A stretch of DNA of 64,000 bases from Spirosoma oryzae (GTDB taxonomy: Bacteria; Bacteroidota; Bacteroidia; Cytophagales; Spirosomataceae): the NCBI RefSeq assembly GCF_003002825.1, contig NZ_PVTE01000002.1, positions 186,001-250,000 of the forward strand, given 5' to 3'. Shown one piece after another: positions 51,860 to 61,618 of this stretch (positions are counted from its first letter, which is position 1; every line of letters starts with the position of its first letter). The translations under genes were made by a program, and so were the position numbers. The notes beneath the pieces are model-generated. The model saw nothing but the letters and a program-made list of their open reading frames with translations, made no database searches and was not told where the DNA came from.

Positions 51860-54472
51860 CTAGCGGGGGCGACCACCACTGGCTGGAGCACTTTGGGCAC
51901 CAGCGTCGCTACCACCGTCGCCTTTAACATCGTCGTTGTTGATCGATTTACCTTTCCGGCGGTTCTCCTCGTAGGTCATCTTCCCGATGCGATAGGTGAA
52001 CGTAACTTTCACGTTTGAATTATAGAGGTGATTGACGTTGACCTGCGAGAGCAGCGGAGAATTGAGGGTTGTACGCATCGTTACGCCGTTGCCGACAAAG
52101 TTTTCGCCTGCAATGCCGATACTACCACGCTTGTTGGCCAGGTCTTTCCGAACGCCCAGCGAGTACATGTAAAAGCCACCCATCGTACCCTGCAACTGCG
52201 GGTTCGGTCCCCGGAAGAAGCTGAACAGTTGGGCGCTCCAGCCTTTGTTCAACGTCAGCTGACTCATCAGGCGTCCGCCCAGGCTGATACCGGAATTATT
52301 GATCGTGATCGACCGGCCGGTAGCGTCAGGTGTCTGCCCCTGCATGTATACGTAGTAGCCGTCGATGCCGCCGTTCAGCGTCCATTTCGGCGTCAGCGTC
52401 GTGTTGAAGAAAATGTTTGCCCCAGCCGTCCGCTGTACGCCAATGTTCTGGAAGGTCGTGATGATGCCCCCCGCCAGCGTGTCCGACGGAATTCGGATCT
52501 GCGAGATCGCATTGTTGGTCAACCGGCCGAAAACCGATGCGTTGATGTACGTCCGTTTGATTGTCGAACTATAGCTTAACTCGACGTTATCGGTCAGTTC
52601 AGGGCGCAGCGTCGGGTTACCGACCATCACCATCTGCGGGTTGGCGTAGTTGGGATTCGGATTGAGTTGTTGCAGACCCGGCCGCTGAATCCGGCGGTTA
52701 TAAGCCGCTTTTACGGTCGTACCACCCGCCAGCGTTTTCGAGACATTGATACTGGGTACCAGGTTAGCGTAATCGGGAATCACCAGTTGACGGGCGGCCT
52801 GCTGTTCAGTCGACTGGGTAGCCTGAATACCTGTGTACTCGTAGCGCGTACCGACCTTGAATGTGTATTTGCTTGGCGTCACGTAGGTGTACGATACGTA
52901 ACCCGCCCCGATGTTCTGGTTGTAGTTGAGCGTTCCGGCCGGGTTGTTCGGGTCTTTCAGCAACGCACTTTCCCCCGTCCCGATCAGGTATTCGTAGGCG
53001 CTGTTGACCTGCCGCATGATTGCTTTACCACCAAATTCCAGCAGTTGATTCTTGCGTATCGGCGTTTGATAGTCCGACTGGAACGTGATCTCCTGGTTGG
53101 TGTTGTTGTTGATATTCTGCTGACGACCCGTTAGCGACCCGGCCTGATTGAGCAGGTCGGCGTAGAAATTATTGACGAGTCCCGTACGGCTGTACTGCGT
53201 CGAGATGGTCCACTCCTGCTGCGGCTTGAACGTGCGGACATAGTCGAGGTTCATATCCACCGAGTTCGACAAATCTTTCCGGTTAACGTCACGGTTGGTC
53301 ATGTACAGCAAGGCGTCTCCGAGGTAGGCGTTGGTTAGCTGCGTCTGCTGCTGTACGAAATTGCGCGTACCAAACCGCACGTTGGCCGACAGTGACTGAT
53401 CTTTCGCCAGATCGTAATCGAAGCCCAGCGTATACTGCCCGAATACCGGCTTATCAAACGATGACGCCTGCTGACTGGTACGCTGTAGTTGTGTTCCGAC
53501 GGTCGTTGTCTGATCGAGGGTCGACGACGATCGGTTGTACATGGCCCGGCCAAATCCGCCCAGCGTGATACCCAGTTTTCCCTGCCGGTACGATCCGTTC
53601 AGCCCCAGGTTCGACGCTCGCAATCCTGCACCAGCGTCTACGTTCAGCGTCAGGCCGTGCAGTGTGTTCTTCTTCGTGACGATGTTGATGATACCAGCGG
53701 CTCCCTCGGCATCGTATTTCGCCGACGGACTGGTAATGACCTCGACCGTCTTTATCATGTCCGAAGGAATTTGCTTCAGGGCATCGGCCACGTTAGCTGC
53801 GACGATGGTGCTCGGCTTGTTGTTGATCAATACCCGAATGTTGCTGCTCCCGCGCAGGCTGACATTCCCGTCCAGATCGACCGACAGCATGGGTACCCGT
53901 TTCAGCACGTCCGACGCATCGCCCCCTTTCGAGGTCAGATCGCGGTCGGCGTTGAACACCAGGCGGTCAACCTTTTCTTCGATCATAGCCGCCTGCCCGA
54001 CCACGTTGACTTCGCCGAGCGTACGAACGTCGGCCGCCAGCTTCACCGATCCCATGTTGATTTCGGTGCCTTTGCCAATCGTAAATGGTTTCGAATCGGT
54101 GTTTTTGTAGCCGATAAAGGAGTACTGTAGCCGGTAGTCGCCCGGTGCCAGCTTACTCATCGCGAACGCCCCTTTGGCATCCGAGGTCGTTCCGTCGACG
54201 GGCTTGTTGGTTTTGGTACTGATGAGCGCGATTGTTGCAAATTCAACGGGTTTACCCGATGTCGAATCGATCAGTACGCCCGTCAGTCTACCATTGCCTT
54301 TCGGTGTGTCATCGGCAACGCCGGTAAATTCTTTCTTCTGTCGGTCGTTGTTGCCGAAGCCCGGCCCGCCTGGTCCGCCACCCGGAGGGCCACCGAACTG
54401 GGCAAAAGCGGTGTTTGTAAGACTGCTGCTCAGGCCGAGCGTCAGTAGCAGGAGGAAAAGTCGTATAGGCAT
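51860..54472 (-). CDS. Outer-membrane beta-barrel receptor of the OMP_b-brl_3 type
   Basis: An 870-residue TonB-receptor-like protein. A signal peptide (about residues 1-24) is followed by a Gly/Pro-rich stretch (FGGPPGGGPGG), a carboxypeptidase-regulatory-like domain (about 62-145, GRLTGVLIDSTSGKPVEFATIAL), a plug domain (about 155-270, VLKRVPMLSVDLDGNVSLRGSSNIRVLINNKPS, IEVITSPSAKYDAEGAAGIINI-like) and a long barrel, ending in a disordered Gly/Ser/Pro tail. No SusD gene is adjacent, so a SusCD pair is unlikely. Such receptors occur next to LytS/LytTR systems, as here, divergently. The substrate is unknown. Confidence 0.9.
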   Translation of the reverse strand: MPIRLFLLLLTLGLSSSLTNTAFAQFGGPPGGGPGGPGFGNNDRQKKEFTGVADDTPKGNGRLTGVLIDSTSGKPVEFATIALISTKTNKPVDGTTSDAKGAFAMSKLAPGDYRLQYSFIGYKNTDSKPFTIGKGTEINMGSVKLAADVRTLGEVNVVGQAAMIEEKVDRLVFNADRDLTSKGGDASDVLKRVPMLSVDLDGNVSLRGSSNIRVLINNKPSTIVAANVADALKQIPSDMIKTVEVITSPSAKYDAEGAAGIINIVTKKNTLHGLTLNVDAGAGLRASNLGLNGSYRQGKLGITLGGFGRAMYNRSSSTLDQTTTVGTQLQRTSQQASSFDKPVFGQYTLGFDYDLAKDQSLSANVRFGTRNFVQQQTQLTNAYLGDALLYMTNRDVNRKDLSNSVDMNLDYVRTFKPQQEWTISTQYSRTGLVNNFYADLLNQAGSLTGRQQNINNNTNQEITFQSDYQTPIRKNQLLEFGGKAIMRQVNSAYEYLIGTGESALLKDPNNPAGTLNYNQNIGAGYVSYTYVTPSKYTFKVGTRYEYTGIQATQSTEQQAARQLVIPDYANLVPSINVSKTLAGGTTVKAAYNRRIQRPGLQQLNPNPNYANPQMVMVGNPTLRPELTDNVELSYSSTIKRTYINASVFGRLTNNAISQIRIPSDTLAGGIITTFQNIGVQRTAGANIFFNTTLTPKWTLNGGIDGYYVYMQGQTPDATGRSITINNSGISLGGRLMSQLTLNKGWSAQLFSFFRGPNPQLQGTMGGFYMYSLGVRKDLANKRGSIGIAGENFVGNGVTMRTTLNSPLLSQVNVNHLYNSNVKVTFTYRIGKMTYEENRRKGKSINNDDVKGDGGSDAGAQSAPASGGRPR

Positions 54473-54727
54473 GGTATGATCAGTTGCGTATTTGTTGCTT
54501 CAAAACAACAGACGCAACGCCGGTCTGGAAAACGCAATAGACTACGCAGGCAGGAACGTCGGCAAATCGCCCGTTCTGGCCGACGAAAGCCATTTCAGCG
54601 GCTGACAGATTCAGATTCGCCCATTCGTCGGTTCAAATGACGCAACCATCGGCAGATTCGGCGTAACAGCCGATTGATACCGACGCCGTTGCGAATTCAC
54701 CGTAAACTTGTAGCTTTCCCCTGCGCT

Positions 54728-55795
54728 ATGGCTACTTCACTATTTTCCCGTCGCTACGTTACGCTGCTGAGTCACTGGCTGGGGTGGGGCTTGCTGAGCT
54801 ACCTGCTGTTTTTTTCCCCGTCATTCAGCAACGACATCAAGATGCCAACGGAGTTCTGGCTCCGGCAGATCGTCTTTCAGGCGATGATGATCGGCACGTT
54901 CTACCTGAACGCGAATGTGCTGGTACCGCGCCTGCTGCTCGAACAGAAAACGGGGCGATACGGACTGGCGCTGCTGGGAATTATTGCGACTGCCATGCTG
55001 GTACTGTGGGGACTGGAAATATTGCTCGATCTGCCGGTGTTGTTCCACAAAACGTTCCATCCCGACGGTAAAGGGCAACCCAAGTACTACGGCTGGGTTC
55101 AGCCCTCGCTGTTTACGATCGTACTCGTGCTGGGAATCAGTACCAGCCTGTCGCTGGTGCAGAAGTGGCAGGCCGACACCACCAGTCGACTGGCGCTCGA
55201 ACAGGCGAAAACCAGTTCGGAACTATCGTTTCTGAAAGCGCAGATCAACCCGCATTTCTTCTTTAATACGCTCAACAACATCTACGCGCTGACCTCGTTC
55301 GATGTCGAACTGGCGCAGGAAGCCATTCACCGGCTGTCGCGCATGATGCGGTACGTGTTGTACGAAACGCAGTCGGGCACAACCCTGCTAAGCAAGGAAA
55401 TCGCGTTCGTCAGCGACTACATTCAGCTGATGCAGCTTCGACTAACCGACAAGGTTCAGTTGACGGTACAGACACCGACACCGCTGCACGACCAGCCCAT
55501 CGCTCCAATGATTCTGCTACCGTTTGTCGAGAACGCCTTCAAGCACGGTGTCAGTGCACTGGAACCGAGTCAGATCAGTATTTCGATTGAGCAACAGCCG
55601 AATCAGTTAGTCCTAAATGTCCGCAATACCTTGTTTGTCAACCAGAAACCGTCGCTGGAAGCCGGTAACGGCATCGGTCTGACCAACACTCGCCGTCGGC
55701 TCGATCTGCTGTACCCGAATCAGTATCAGCTGGCGATTAACCCGCACAATCCGGCGGGGGATTATGAAGTACAGTTAATCCTGAACCTGTCATGA
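54728..55795 (+). CDS. LytS-type sensor histidine kinase
   Basis: From ATG 54728 the protein has 355 residues. Four membrane helices span about residues 10-160. The His_kinase domain then has FLKAQINPHFFFNTLNNIYAL, with the phosphorylated His, and the HATPase region reads ILLPFVENAFKHG and NGIGLTNTRRRLDLLY. This is the LytS/YehU-like class common in Bacteroidota. The stop overlaps the ATG of the response regulator gene (ATGA), so translation is coupled. It is divergent from the OMP_b-brl_3 receptor gene, a possible target. Confidence 0.93.
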   Translation: MATSLFSRRYVTLLSHWLGWGLLSYLLFFSPSFSNDIKMPTEFWLRQIVFQAMMIGTFYLNANVLVPRLLLEQKTGRYGLALLGIIATAMLVLWGLEILLDLPVLFHKTFHPDGKGQPKYYGWVQPSLFTIVLVLGISTSLSLVQKWQADTTSRLALEQAKTSSELSFLKAQINPHFFFNTLNNIYALTSFDVELAQEAIHRLSRMMRYVLYETQSGTTLLSKEIAFVSDYIQLMQLRLTDKVQLTVQTPTPLHDQPIAPMILLPFVENAFKHGVSALEPSQISISIEQQPNQLVLNVRNTLFVNQKPSLEAGNGIGLTNTRRRLDLLYPNQYQLAINPHNPAGDYEVQLILNLS

Positions 55796-56553
55796 CGCTA
55801 AACTGTATTGCCGTCGACGACGAACCGCTGGCGCTGGGACTGGTCGGTGCGTTTATCGAGAAAACCCCTTTTCTCAACCTGACCGGCCGCTACAGCAGCG
55901 CCGTATCCGCGCTACAGGCTCTTATCACCACGCCGGCCGACCTGATTTTTCTCGATATTCAGATGCCCGACCTGACGGGCCTGGAACTGGCGCGGGTGCT
56001 GGAACGCAGTCAGCGCGGGAGCCACATCACCCGGATTATTTTCACGACCGCTTTCGATCAGTTTGCCCTGGACGGCTTCCGCGTCGATGCACTCGACTAC
56101 CTGCTCAAGCCGTTCAACTACGAGGAATTTCTGCGGGCGGCCAACAAAGCCCGGCAGTACTTCGAACTGGTACAACGCAGCGAACCACAACTCGCTGCGT
56201 TACCCTCGGCAGCTACCGTCGACGTAGCCGATGACTATCTGTTTCTGAAAGTCGAATACCAGCTGGTGCGGGTGGCGTATCAGGACATTTTGTACATCGA
56301 AGGGCTTAAAGACTACGTGAAAGTGTATCGGCAAAGCGACCCGACAAAGCCGCTGCTGTCGCTGACGAGTCTGAAATCACTGGAAGAAAAGTTGCCTGCC
56401 CGGCAGTTCATGCGCGTTCACCGCTCCTTCATCGTCGCCCTCGATCGGATCGACGCCGTTTCACGCAATACCGTACAGATCGGTTCGGTTACCATTCCCG
56501 TCAGCGATCAGTACAAGGACACGTTTAGCCAGTTTATTCAGCGCTGGATGTAG
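55792..56553 (+). CDS. LytTR family response regulator
   Basis: A 253-residue protein. The receiver domain has DDEP near residues 8-11, the phosphorylation site LIFLDIQMPDLTG (Asp near 55) and the Lys in LLKPFNYEEF near 104. The C-terminal LytTR DNA-binding domain (about 150-250) has DYLFLKVEYQLVRVAYQDILYIEGLKDYVKVY and RVHRSFIVALDRIDAV. It partners the upstream kinase by a four-base overlap. Targets usually lie nearby, and the divergent receptor gene is the obvious candidate, but no direct-repeat LytTR site was identified by eye. Confidence 0.94.
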   Translation: MTLNCIAVDDEPLALGLVGAFIEKTPFLNLTGRYSSAVSALQALITTPADLIFLDIQMPDLTGLELARVLERSQRGSHITRIIFTTAFDQFALDGFRVDALDYLLKPFNYEEFLRAANKARQYFELVQRSEPQLAALPSAATVDVADDYLFLKVEYQLVRVAYQDILYIEGLKDYVKVYRQSDPTKPLLSLTSLKSLEEKLPARQFMRVHRSFIVALDRIDAVSRNTVQIGSVTIPVSDQYKDTFSQFIQRWM

Positions 56554-56819
56554 CCAATCCTGAAACAAGAAAACCCACATCCAGGTGGACAAGGGCTTTC
56601 CGATCTTCTATAACCTATGATGTAAACGTACTGACAGGCGTGCTGTCAGTTAATAGAGTTGATTTATAGATCAATCTACCGATACTAAAACTATAAAAGT
56701 CTACGAAAAAATAAATACCCGGTCGACACTCCTCCCTTCAAAAGTAAATTCTTTATAGAAATCAGTAAATTTATCGTTGTTCTGACTCCTTATGGATGTG
56801 TATCTAACGGCTACAGCGT

Positions 56820-57836
56820 ATGCTCGATTGCATCGACATTATCGACTCATTAAGCGTTCCGAAGTATCAGCAACTAGTTAATTCTATTGTAACCGGTATT
56901 CAAACAAAGGACATCCGGCCGGGTGATAAACTCCCGTCGATTCACGAAGTCAGTGCTGAGTTTGACGTGGCCAAGCGAACCGTCGAGAAGGCGTATGACC
57001 TGCTGAAGGAGCAGGACATAGTGGTAGCAGTGAAGGGGAAAGGCTACTACATCAACCACACGCTGCTGGGCCGGAATCTGAAAATTTTCCTGCTGTTCAA
57101 CAAGCTGAGCGCCCACAAGAAAATCATCTACGACTCATTCGTCAGCGAACTGGGCAGCGACACGCCAATCGACTTTTTTATCTACAACAACGACTTCCGG
57201 CTATTTCGCGATATCATCCGCAAGGAAGGCACGCGCCACTCGCATTACGTGGTCATCTCCCATTTTTTCAACGACACCGAGCAGGCCCGTGAACTGATCA
57301 ATCAGCTACCCAAGCATAAGCTCATTGTGCTCGACAAATTGATTGAGGGTATCACGGGGAATTACGCGTCGGTAGTGCAGAATTTCGAAAAAGACCTGAT
57401 TCAGGCGCTGACCGAAGCCTTGCCCCTGCTCCGCAAATACCACACGCTGAATATTCTGTTTCCGGCGCAGACCTACCACCCGAAAGCCATTCTGAACGGC
57501 TTCTACCGCTTCTGCTACGAACACGACTTTTCGCCCCGCGTCATCCGCGACATTGCCGACGACGTCATTACACCGGGCAACGCATACATCAACCTGATGG
57601 AAGACGACCTTGTCACGCTCATCAAAAAGATAAAAGATACGGGCTACGCCGTCGGGCAGCAGGTCGGCATTCTATCGTACAACGAAACCCCACTCAAGGA
57701 GATTCTGCTCGATGGCATTACGGTTATGTCGACGGATTTTGCGCAAATGGGCAAAACAGCCGCGCAACTGGTACTCACCAACAGTTGCGAGCATGTCGAA
57801 AACCCGTTCCGGCTCGTCGTCCGCAAATCGCTCTGA
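56820..57836 (+). CDS. GntR-family regulator with a LacI-like sensor domain, probably of the rhamnose genes
   Basis: A 338-residue protein. The N-terminal winged helix (about residues 10-78, SIVTGIQTKDIRPGDKLPSIHEVSAEFDVAKRTVEKAYDLLKEQDIV) is GntR-type. The rest (about 85-335) resembles a periplasmic-binding-protein/LacI sugar-sensor domain. Chimeras of this kind regulate sugar catabolism genes in Bacteroidota. It stands directly upstream of rhamnose genes, same strand, 121 bases before the first. A 7-base inverted repeat CTGACAG/CTGTCAG (56631-56649) in its own upstream region might be an operator. That is speculative. Confidence 0.88.
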   Translation: MLDCIDIIDSLSVPKYQQLVNSIVTGIQTKDIRPGDKLPSIHEVSAEFDVAKRTVEKAYDLLKEQDIVVAVKGKGYYINHTLLGRNLKIFLLFNKLSAHKKIIYDSFVSELGSDTPIDFFIYNNDFRLFRDIIRKEGTRHSHYVVISHFFNDTEQARELINQLPKHKLIVLDKLIEGITGNYASVVQNFEKDLIQALTEALPLLRKYHTLNILFPAQTYHPKAILNGFYRFCYEHDFSPRVIRDIADDVITPGNAYINLMEDDLVTLIKKIKDTGYAVGQQVGILSYNETPLKEILLDGITVMSTDFAQMGKTAAQLVLTNSCEHVENPFRLVVRKSL

Positions 57837-57957
57837 GTCAGTAAAATTTACGCTGGCAGTAGGCAAGTAGGGGAAAGCCCTTTCCGCTACATCGGTCTAC
57901 TTTACTAGCCCAAACAACCTGATTACCCCGTTAGCGTACCCTTTTGACGGTTCTTCT

Positions 57958-60078
57958 ATGATTGCTTCTCCAAACACATTCCGCCACGTCAGTTACCTCT
58001 GGGACGACGCTAAAGCCGCCGAGCTCGAAGGCGATGAGGTTGCCCTGCTTATCTACCGATCGAACCTGCTCGGTGCCGACCTCCGCCTGACCAACTATGG
58101 GGGTGGAAACACCTCCTGCAAAGCAATGGCGACCGACCCACTGACGGGTCAGCCTACCGAAGTGATGTGGGTAAAAGGCTCTGGTGGCGATATTGGTACC
58201 CTGACGCGCAGTGGACTGGCAGCCCTTTACGTCGACCGGCTGCGGAGTCTGAAAAACATATACCGGGGAATCGAACACGAAGATGAGATGGTCGAACTCT
58301 TCAACCATTGCATCTACGATCTGTCGTCAAAAGCGCCGTCGATCGATACTCCGTTGCACGGGTTTCTACCTTTCAAACACATCGATCACCTGCACCCCGA
58401 CGCAGCTATCGCCATCGCTGCCGCCAAAGACGGCAAACGTATTACGCAGGAACTGTTCAACGGCACCATCGGCTGGGTCGACTGGCAACGGCCGGGTTTC
58501 GACCTCGGGCTGAAGCTGGCGGAGTGCGTTGAACAGAATCCCGGCATTCGGGGTATCATGCTCGGTTCGCACGGTCTGTTTACCTGGGGCGATACGGCCT
58601 ACGAAAGCTATGTCAACACGCTGGAAGTAGTCGAGCGCTGTGCCGAGTATCTGGCCGACAACGTTGGGAAAGACCGGCCTGTATTTGGTGGACCCAACCG
58701 TGAGAGTCTGCCCGCCGAGCAGCGGAAGACACAGGCCGCCCTGCTGGCTCCGGTGCTACGCGGGCTGTGCTCCAGTGAGCGCCATATGGTTGGCCATTTT
58801 ACCGACGACGAGCGAGTACTGGAATTTATCAACTCGAACGATCTGGATCGGCTGGCTCCGATGGGCACCTCCTGCCCCGACCATTTTCTGCGGACAAAGA
58901 TCAGCCCGCTGGTCCTGCCCCTTGCCGCCAGTGCTGACCTGAGCAACGGACCATCGCTGCGCACGGAATTGACACCTGCGTTCGAACAGTACCGGGCTAT
59001 GTATCAGGACTACTACAACACCTGCAAACACCCGAACAGCCCCGCTATTCGTGACGCCAATCCGGTTGTACTGCTGTATCCGGGTGTGGGCATGTTCACA
59101 TTTGCCAAAGATAAACAGACCGCCCGCGTTGCCGCCGAATTTTACATCAATGCGATCAACGTGATGAAGGGCGCGGAAGCCATTTCCGAATACACCTCAC
59201 TCCCCCGGCAGGAAGCGTTCGACATCGAATACTGGCTGCTTGAGGAAGCCAAGCTGCAACGGATGCCGAAGCCCAAACCGCTATCGGGCAAAATCGCGCT
59301 GATTACCGGCAGTGCGGGTGGTATCGGGAAGGCTATCGCCAAAAAATTCGCGCAGGAAGGTGCCTGCGTAGTACTGAACGACATCAATCAGGAGCGGCTC
59401 GATGGAGCGCAGGCCGAGTTTATCAAAGCGTTCGGTAAAGATGCCGTGGCTACTACGACCCTGAACGTAACCGACTGGAGCAGCATACAGGATGCTTTGT
59501 CGGCAGCGAGTCTGGCGTTCGGCGGGGTCGATATTGTGGTGAACAACGCGGGCATCAGCATTTCCAAACCGATTGCCGATCACACCATCGAGGAGTGGGA
59601 CCGGCTGTACGACATTCTGGTAAAGGGGCAGTTCATGGTGTCGAAAGCGGCCGTTGAAATTTTGCGCAAGCAGGATCTGGGTGGCGACATTATTAACGTC
59701 GTCTCGAAAAACGCACTCGTTGCCGGGCCGAACAATGCGGGCTACGGGTCCGCCAAAGCCGCTCAACTGCACCTCAGTCGCCTGAATGCCGCCGAACTGG
59801 GCACCGACAAGATTCGGGTCAACACCGTCAACCCCGACGCTGTTATTTCCGACTCGAACATCTGGGCGGGTGGCTGGGCCGAAGGACGCGCCAAAGCCTA
59901 CGGCGTTACGGTTGACGAATTGCCGGCCTACTACGCCAAACGGACGCTGCTCAACGAGATCATCCTGCCCGACGACATTGCCAACGCCTGTTTCGCCTTC
60001 GTCGGCGGCTTACTCAACAAGTCGACCGGCAACGTACTGAACGTCGATGGTGGCGTAGCCATGGCCTTCGTCCGCTAA
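57958..60078 (+). CDS. Bifunctional rhamnulose-1-phosphate aldolase / short-chain dehydrogenase
   Basis: A 706-residue fusion. Residues 1 to about 430 form a class II (zinc) aldolase, with GGGNTSCK and metal-binding His in HGFLPFKHIDHLHPDA and MLGSHGLFTWG. Residues about 440-700 form an SDR, with GSAGGIGKAIA, NNAG and the active-site Ser/Tyr/Lys region containing GYGSAKAA. The enzyme splits L-rhamnulose 1-phosphate to DHAP and L-lactaldehyde and then oxidises the aldehyde, so lactaldehyde is not released. The assignment is a known fusion class (RhaEW). First gene of the sugar operon, 121 bases after the regulator. No fusion artefact is visible. Confidence 0.92.
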   Translation: MIASPNTFRHVSYLWDDAKAAELEGDEVALLIYRSNLLGADLRLTNYGGGNTSCKAMATDPLTGQPTEVMWVKGSGGDIGTLTRSGLAALYVDRLRSLKNIYRGIEHEDEMVELFNHCIYDLSSKAPSIDTPLHGFLPFKHIDHLHPDAAIAIAAAKDGKRITQELFNGTIGWVDWQRPGFDLGLKLAECVEQNPGIRGIMLGSHGLFTWGDTAYESYVNTLEVVERCAEYLADNVGKDRPVFGGPNRESLPAEQRKTQAALLAPVLRGLCSSERHMVGHFTDDERVLEFINSNDLDRLAPMGTSCPDHFLRTKISPLVLPLAASADLSNGPSLRTELTPAFEQYRAMYQDYYNTCKHPNSPAIRDANPVVLLYPGVGMFTFAKDKQTARVAAEFYINAINVMKGAEAISEYTSLPRQEAFDIEYWLLEEAKLQRMPKPKPLSGKIALITGSAGGIGKAIAKKFAQEGACVVLNDINQERLDGAQAEFIKAFGKDAVATTTLNVTDWSSIQDALSAASLAFGGVDIVVNNAGISISKPIADHTIEEWDRLYDILVKGQFMVSKAAVEILRKQDLGGDIINVVSKNALVAGPNNAGYGSAKAAQLHLSRLNAAELGTDKIRVNTVNPDAVISDSNIWAGGWAEGRAKAYGVTVDELPAYYAKRTLLNEIILPDDIANACFAFVGGLLNKSTGNVLNVDGGVAMAFVR

Positions 60079-60110
60079 AACGTGTAGTTAAAGTAGCCTG
60101 ATCGGTGTAC

Positions 60111-60212
60111 GTAGCCTGGACGTCCACGTCCGGGTGGCCGTCAGGCCAACTATTCATGGCGGCAGCTTTATTGGTCGCTACGCGCCCCCCCGGACGTAAA
60201 CGTCCAGGCTAC
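60111..60212. repeat. Inverted repeat pair between rhamnose genes
   Basis: Twenty-four-base arms at 60111-60134 (starting GTAGCCTGGACGT) and 60189-60212 are reverse complements except for two adjacent bases, with a 54-base centre. A partial extra copy, AACGTGTAG, precedes them near 60079. It lies between the aldolase fusion and the isomerase genes with no transposase, and may act as a processing or attenuation hairpin. Confidence 0.8.
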
Positions 60213-60237
60213 ACGTTAACACACTATTCCTAAACCT

Positions 60238-61512
60238 ATGAACCTGACCACAGACACCATTGCCAGCCATAACGATGACCGGGTAGCCCGGCATCGGAAC
60301 CTACTGGCTCCCTGGACCGATTCCATCGAACAGACCGAATCGATTATCGAGAAACTCATGGCGTTTCAGATCGCCATTCCCAGTTGGGCGCTTGGGACGG
60401 GCGGTACCCGCTTCGGTCGGTTTCCCGGCGGTGGTGAACCCCGAAGCCTGGAAGAAAAGATCAGCGATGTGGGCTTGCTCCACGCGCTGAATCGATCGAG
60501 TGGAGCCATCTCGCTGCATATTCCGTGGGATATTCCGCAGGATGCGCAGGCCGTTCGTCAACTGGCCGACAGCTACGGGCTCGCCTTCGATGCCGTTAAT
60601 TCCAACACCTTTCAGGATCAACCGGATCAACTGGAAAGCTACAAGTTCGGCTCGTTACAACACGTCGACCGGGCGGTGCGGCAGCAGGCCATCGATCATA
60701 ACATCGAGGTCATTCGACATGGTGTCGAACTGGGCTCCAAGTCGCTAACGGTCTGGCTATCGGATGGGTCGAGTTTTCCCGGTCAGCTGAATTTTCGGAA
60801 AGCCTTCGAGCGAACACTCGGTGGTTTGCAGGACATCTACGCAGCCCTGCCCGACGACTGGAAACTATTTGTCGAATACAAAGCCTTCGAACCGAATTTC
60901 TATTCGACTACCGTCGGCGACTGGGGCAGCAGCTATCTGTATGCCAGCAAACTCGGCCCAAAAGCGTATACGCTGGTCGACCTGGGACATCACCTGCCCA
61001 ACGCCAACATCGAGCAGATTGTCGCGATTCTGCTGATGGAAGGAAAGCTGGGTGGATTCCATTTCAACGACTCGAAATACGGCGACGACGACCTGACGGC
61101 CGGCAGTATCAAACCATACCAGCTGTTTCTGATCTTCAATGAACTGGTCGGCGGAATGGACGCACGCGGGATGAGCCACGCCACCGATCTGGGCTGGATG
61201 ATCGACGCGAGCCACAACGTGAAAGATCCGCTCGAAGACCTGCTGCAAAGCGTCGAAGCGATTCAGCTTGCCTATGCGCAAGCCCTGCTGGTCGACCGGG
61301 ACGCCCTGGAAGCCGCCCGCGACAACAACGACGTCGTGCAGGCCCAGGAAATCTTGCAGGACGCCTTCCGCACCGACGTTCGCCCGCTGGTTGCCGAAGC
61401 CCGTCGTCGGGCGGGGGGAGCCTTACAGCCACTGGCCCTCTATCGCAGCCTCCACATCCGCGATCAACTCATCCGCGAACGCGGAGCCAAATCCGTCGCC
61501 ACGGGACTTTGA
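60238..61512 (+). CDS. L-rhamnose isomerase, RhaI type
   Basis: A 424-residue TIM-barrel sugar isomerase of the RhaI (Pseudomonas stutzeri) type rather than E. coli RhaA. Metal- and substrate-binding residues are visible in FVEYKAFEPNF (Glu), VDLGHHLPNANIEQ (Asp, His), GFHFNDSKYGDDD (His, Asp) and MSHATDLGWMIDASHN. It converts L-rhamnose to L-rhamnulose and may accept other aldoses. The start ATG 60238 follows the inverted repeat by 25 bases. Its position between aldolase and kinase genes supports the rhamnose role. Confidence 0.9.
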   Translation: MNLTTDTIASHNDDRVARHRNLLAPWTDSIEQTESIIEKLMAFQIAIPSWALGTGGTRFGRFPGGGEPRSLEEKISDVGLLHALNRSSGAISLHIPWDIPQDAQAVRQLADSYGLAFDAVNSNTFQDQPDQLESYKFGSLQHVDRAVRQQAIDHNIEVIRHGVELGSKSLTVWLSDGSSFPGQLNFRKAFERTLGGLQDIYAALPDDWKLFVEYKAFEPNFYSTTVGDWGSSYLYASKLGPKAYTLVDLGHHLPNANIEQIVAILLMEGKLGGFHFNDSKYGDDDLTAGSIKPYQLFLIFNELVGGMDARGMSHATDLGWMIDASHNVKDPLEDLLQSVEAIQLAYAQALLVDRDALEAARDNNDVVQAQEILQDAFRTDVRPLVAEARRRAGGALQPLALYRSLHIRDQLIRERGAKSVATGL

Positions 61513-61520
61513 TTGAATTA

Positions 61521-61593
61521 TAGAGTGATTGAATGATAGAGTGAATAGCTAAATCCGTAACTCATTCAATCACTCCATCATTCAATCACTCTA
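61521..61593. repeat. AT-rich inverted repeat with internal repeat units
   Basis: Arms at 61521-61544 (TAGAGTGATTGAATGATAGA...) and 61570-61593 are reverse complements except for one base, with a 25-base centre. The unit ATTGAATGAT/TAGAGTG is further repeated on both sides, from 61511 to 61614. It fills the gap between isomerase and kinase genes. Confidence 0.82.
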
Positions 61594-61618
61594 TCACTCT
61601 GCCATTCAATCATTACCC

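Noticed and set aside
52028..54130. Several long plus-strand frames opposite the outer-membrane receptor
   Set aside because: They are antisense shadows of the barrel and plug domains with no conserved features.
61511..61617. Repeated AT-rich units considered as a CRISPR array
   Set aside because: Units are short, face both directions, have no regular spacers and no cas genes are near. It is an inverted-repeat element.
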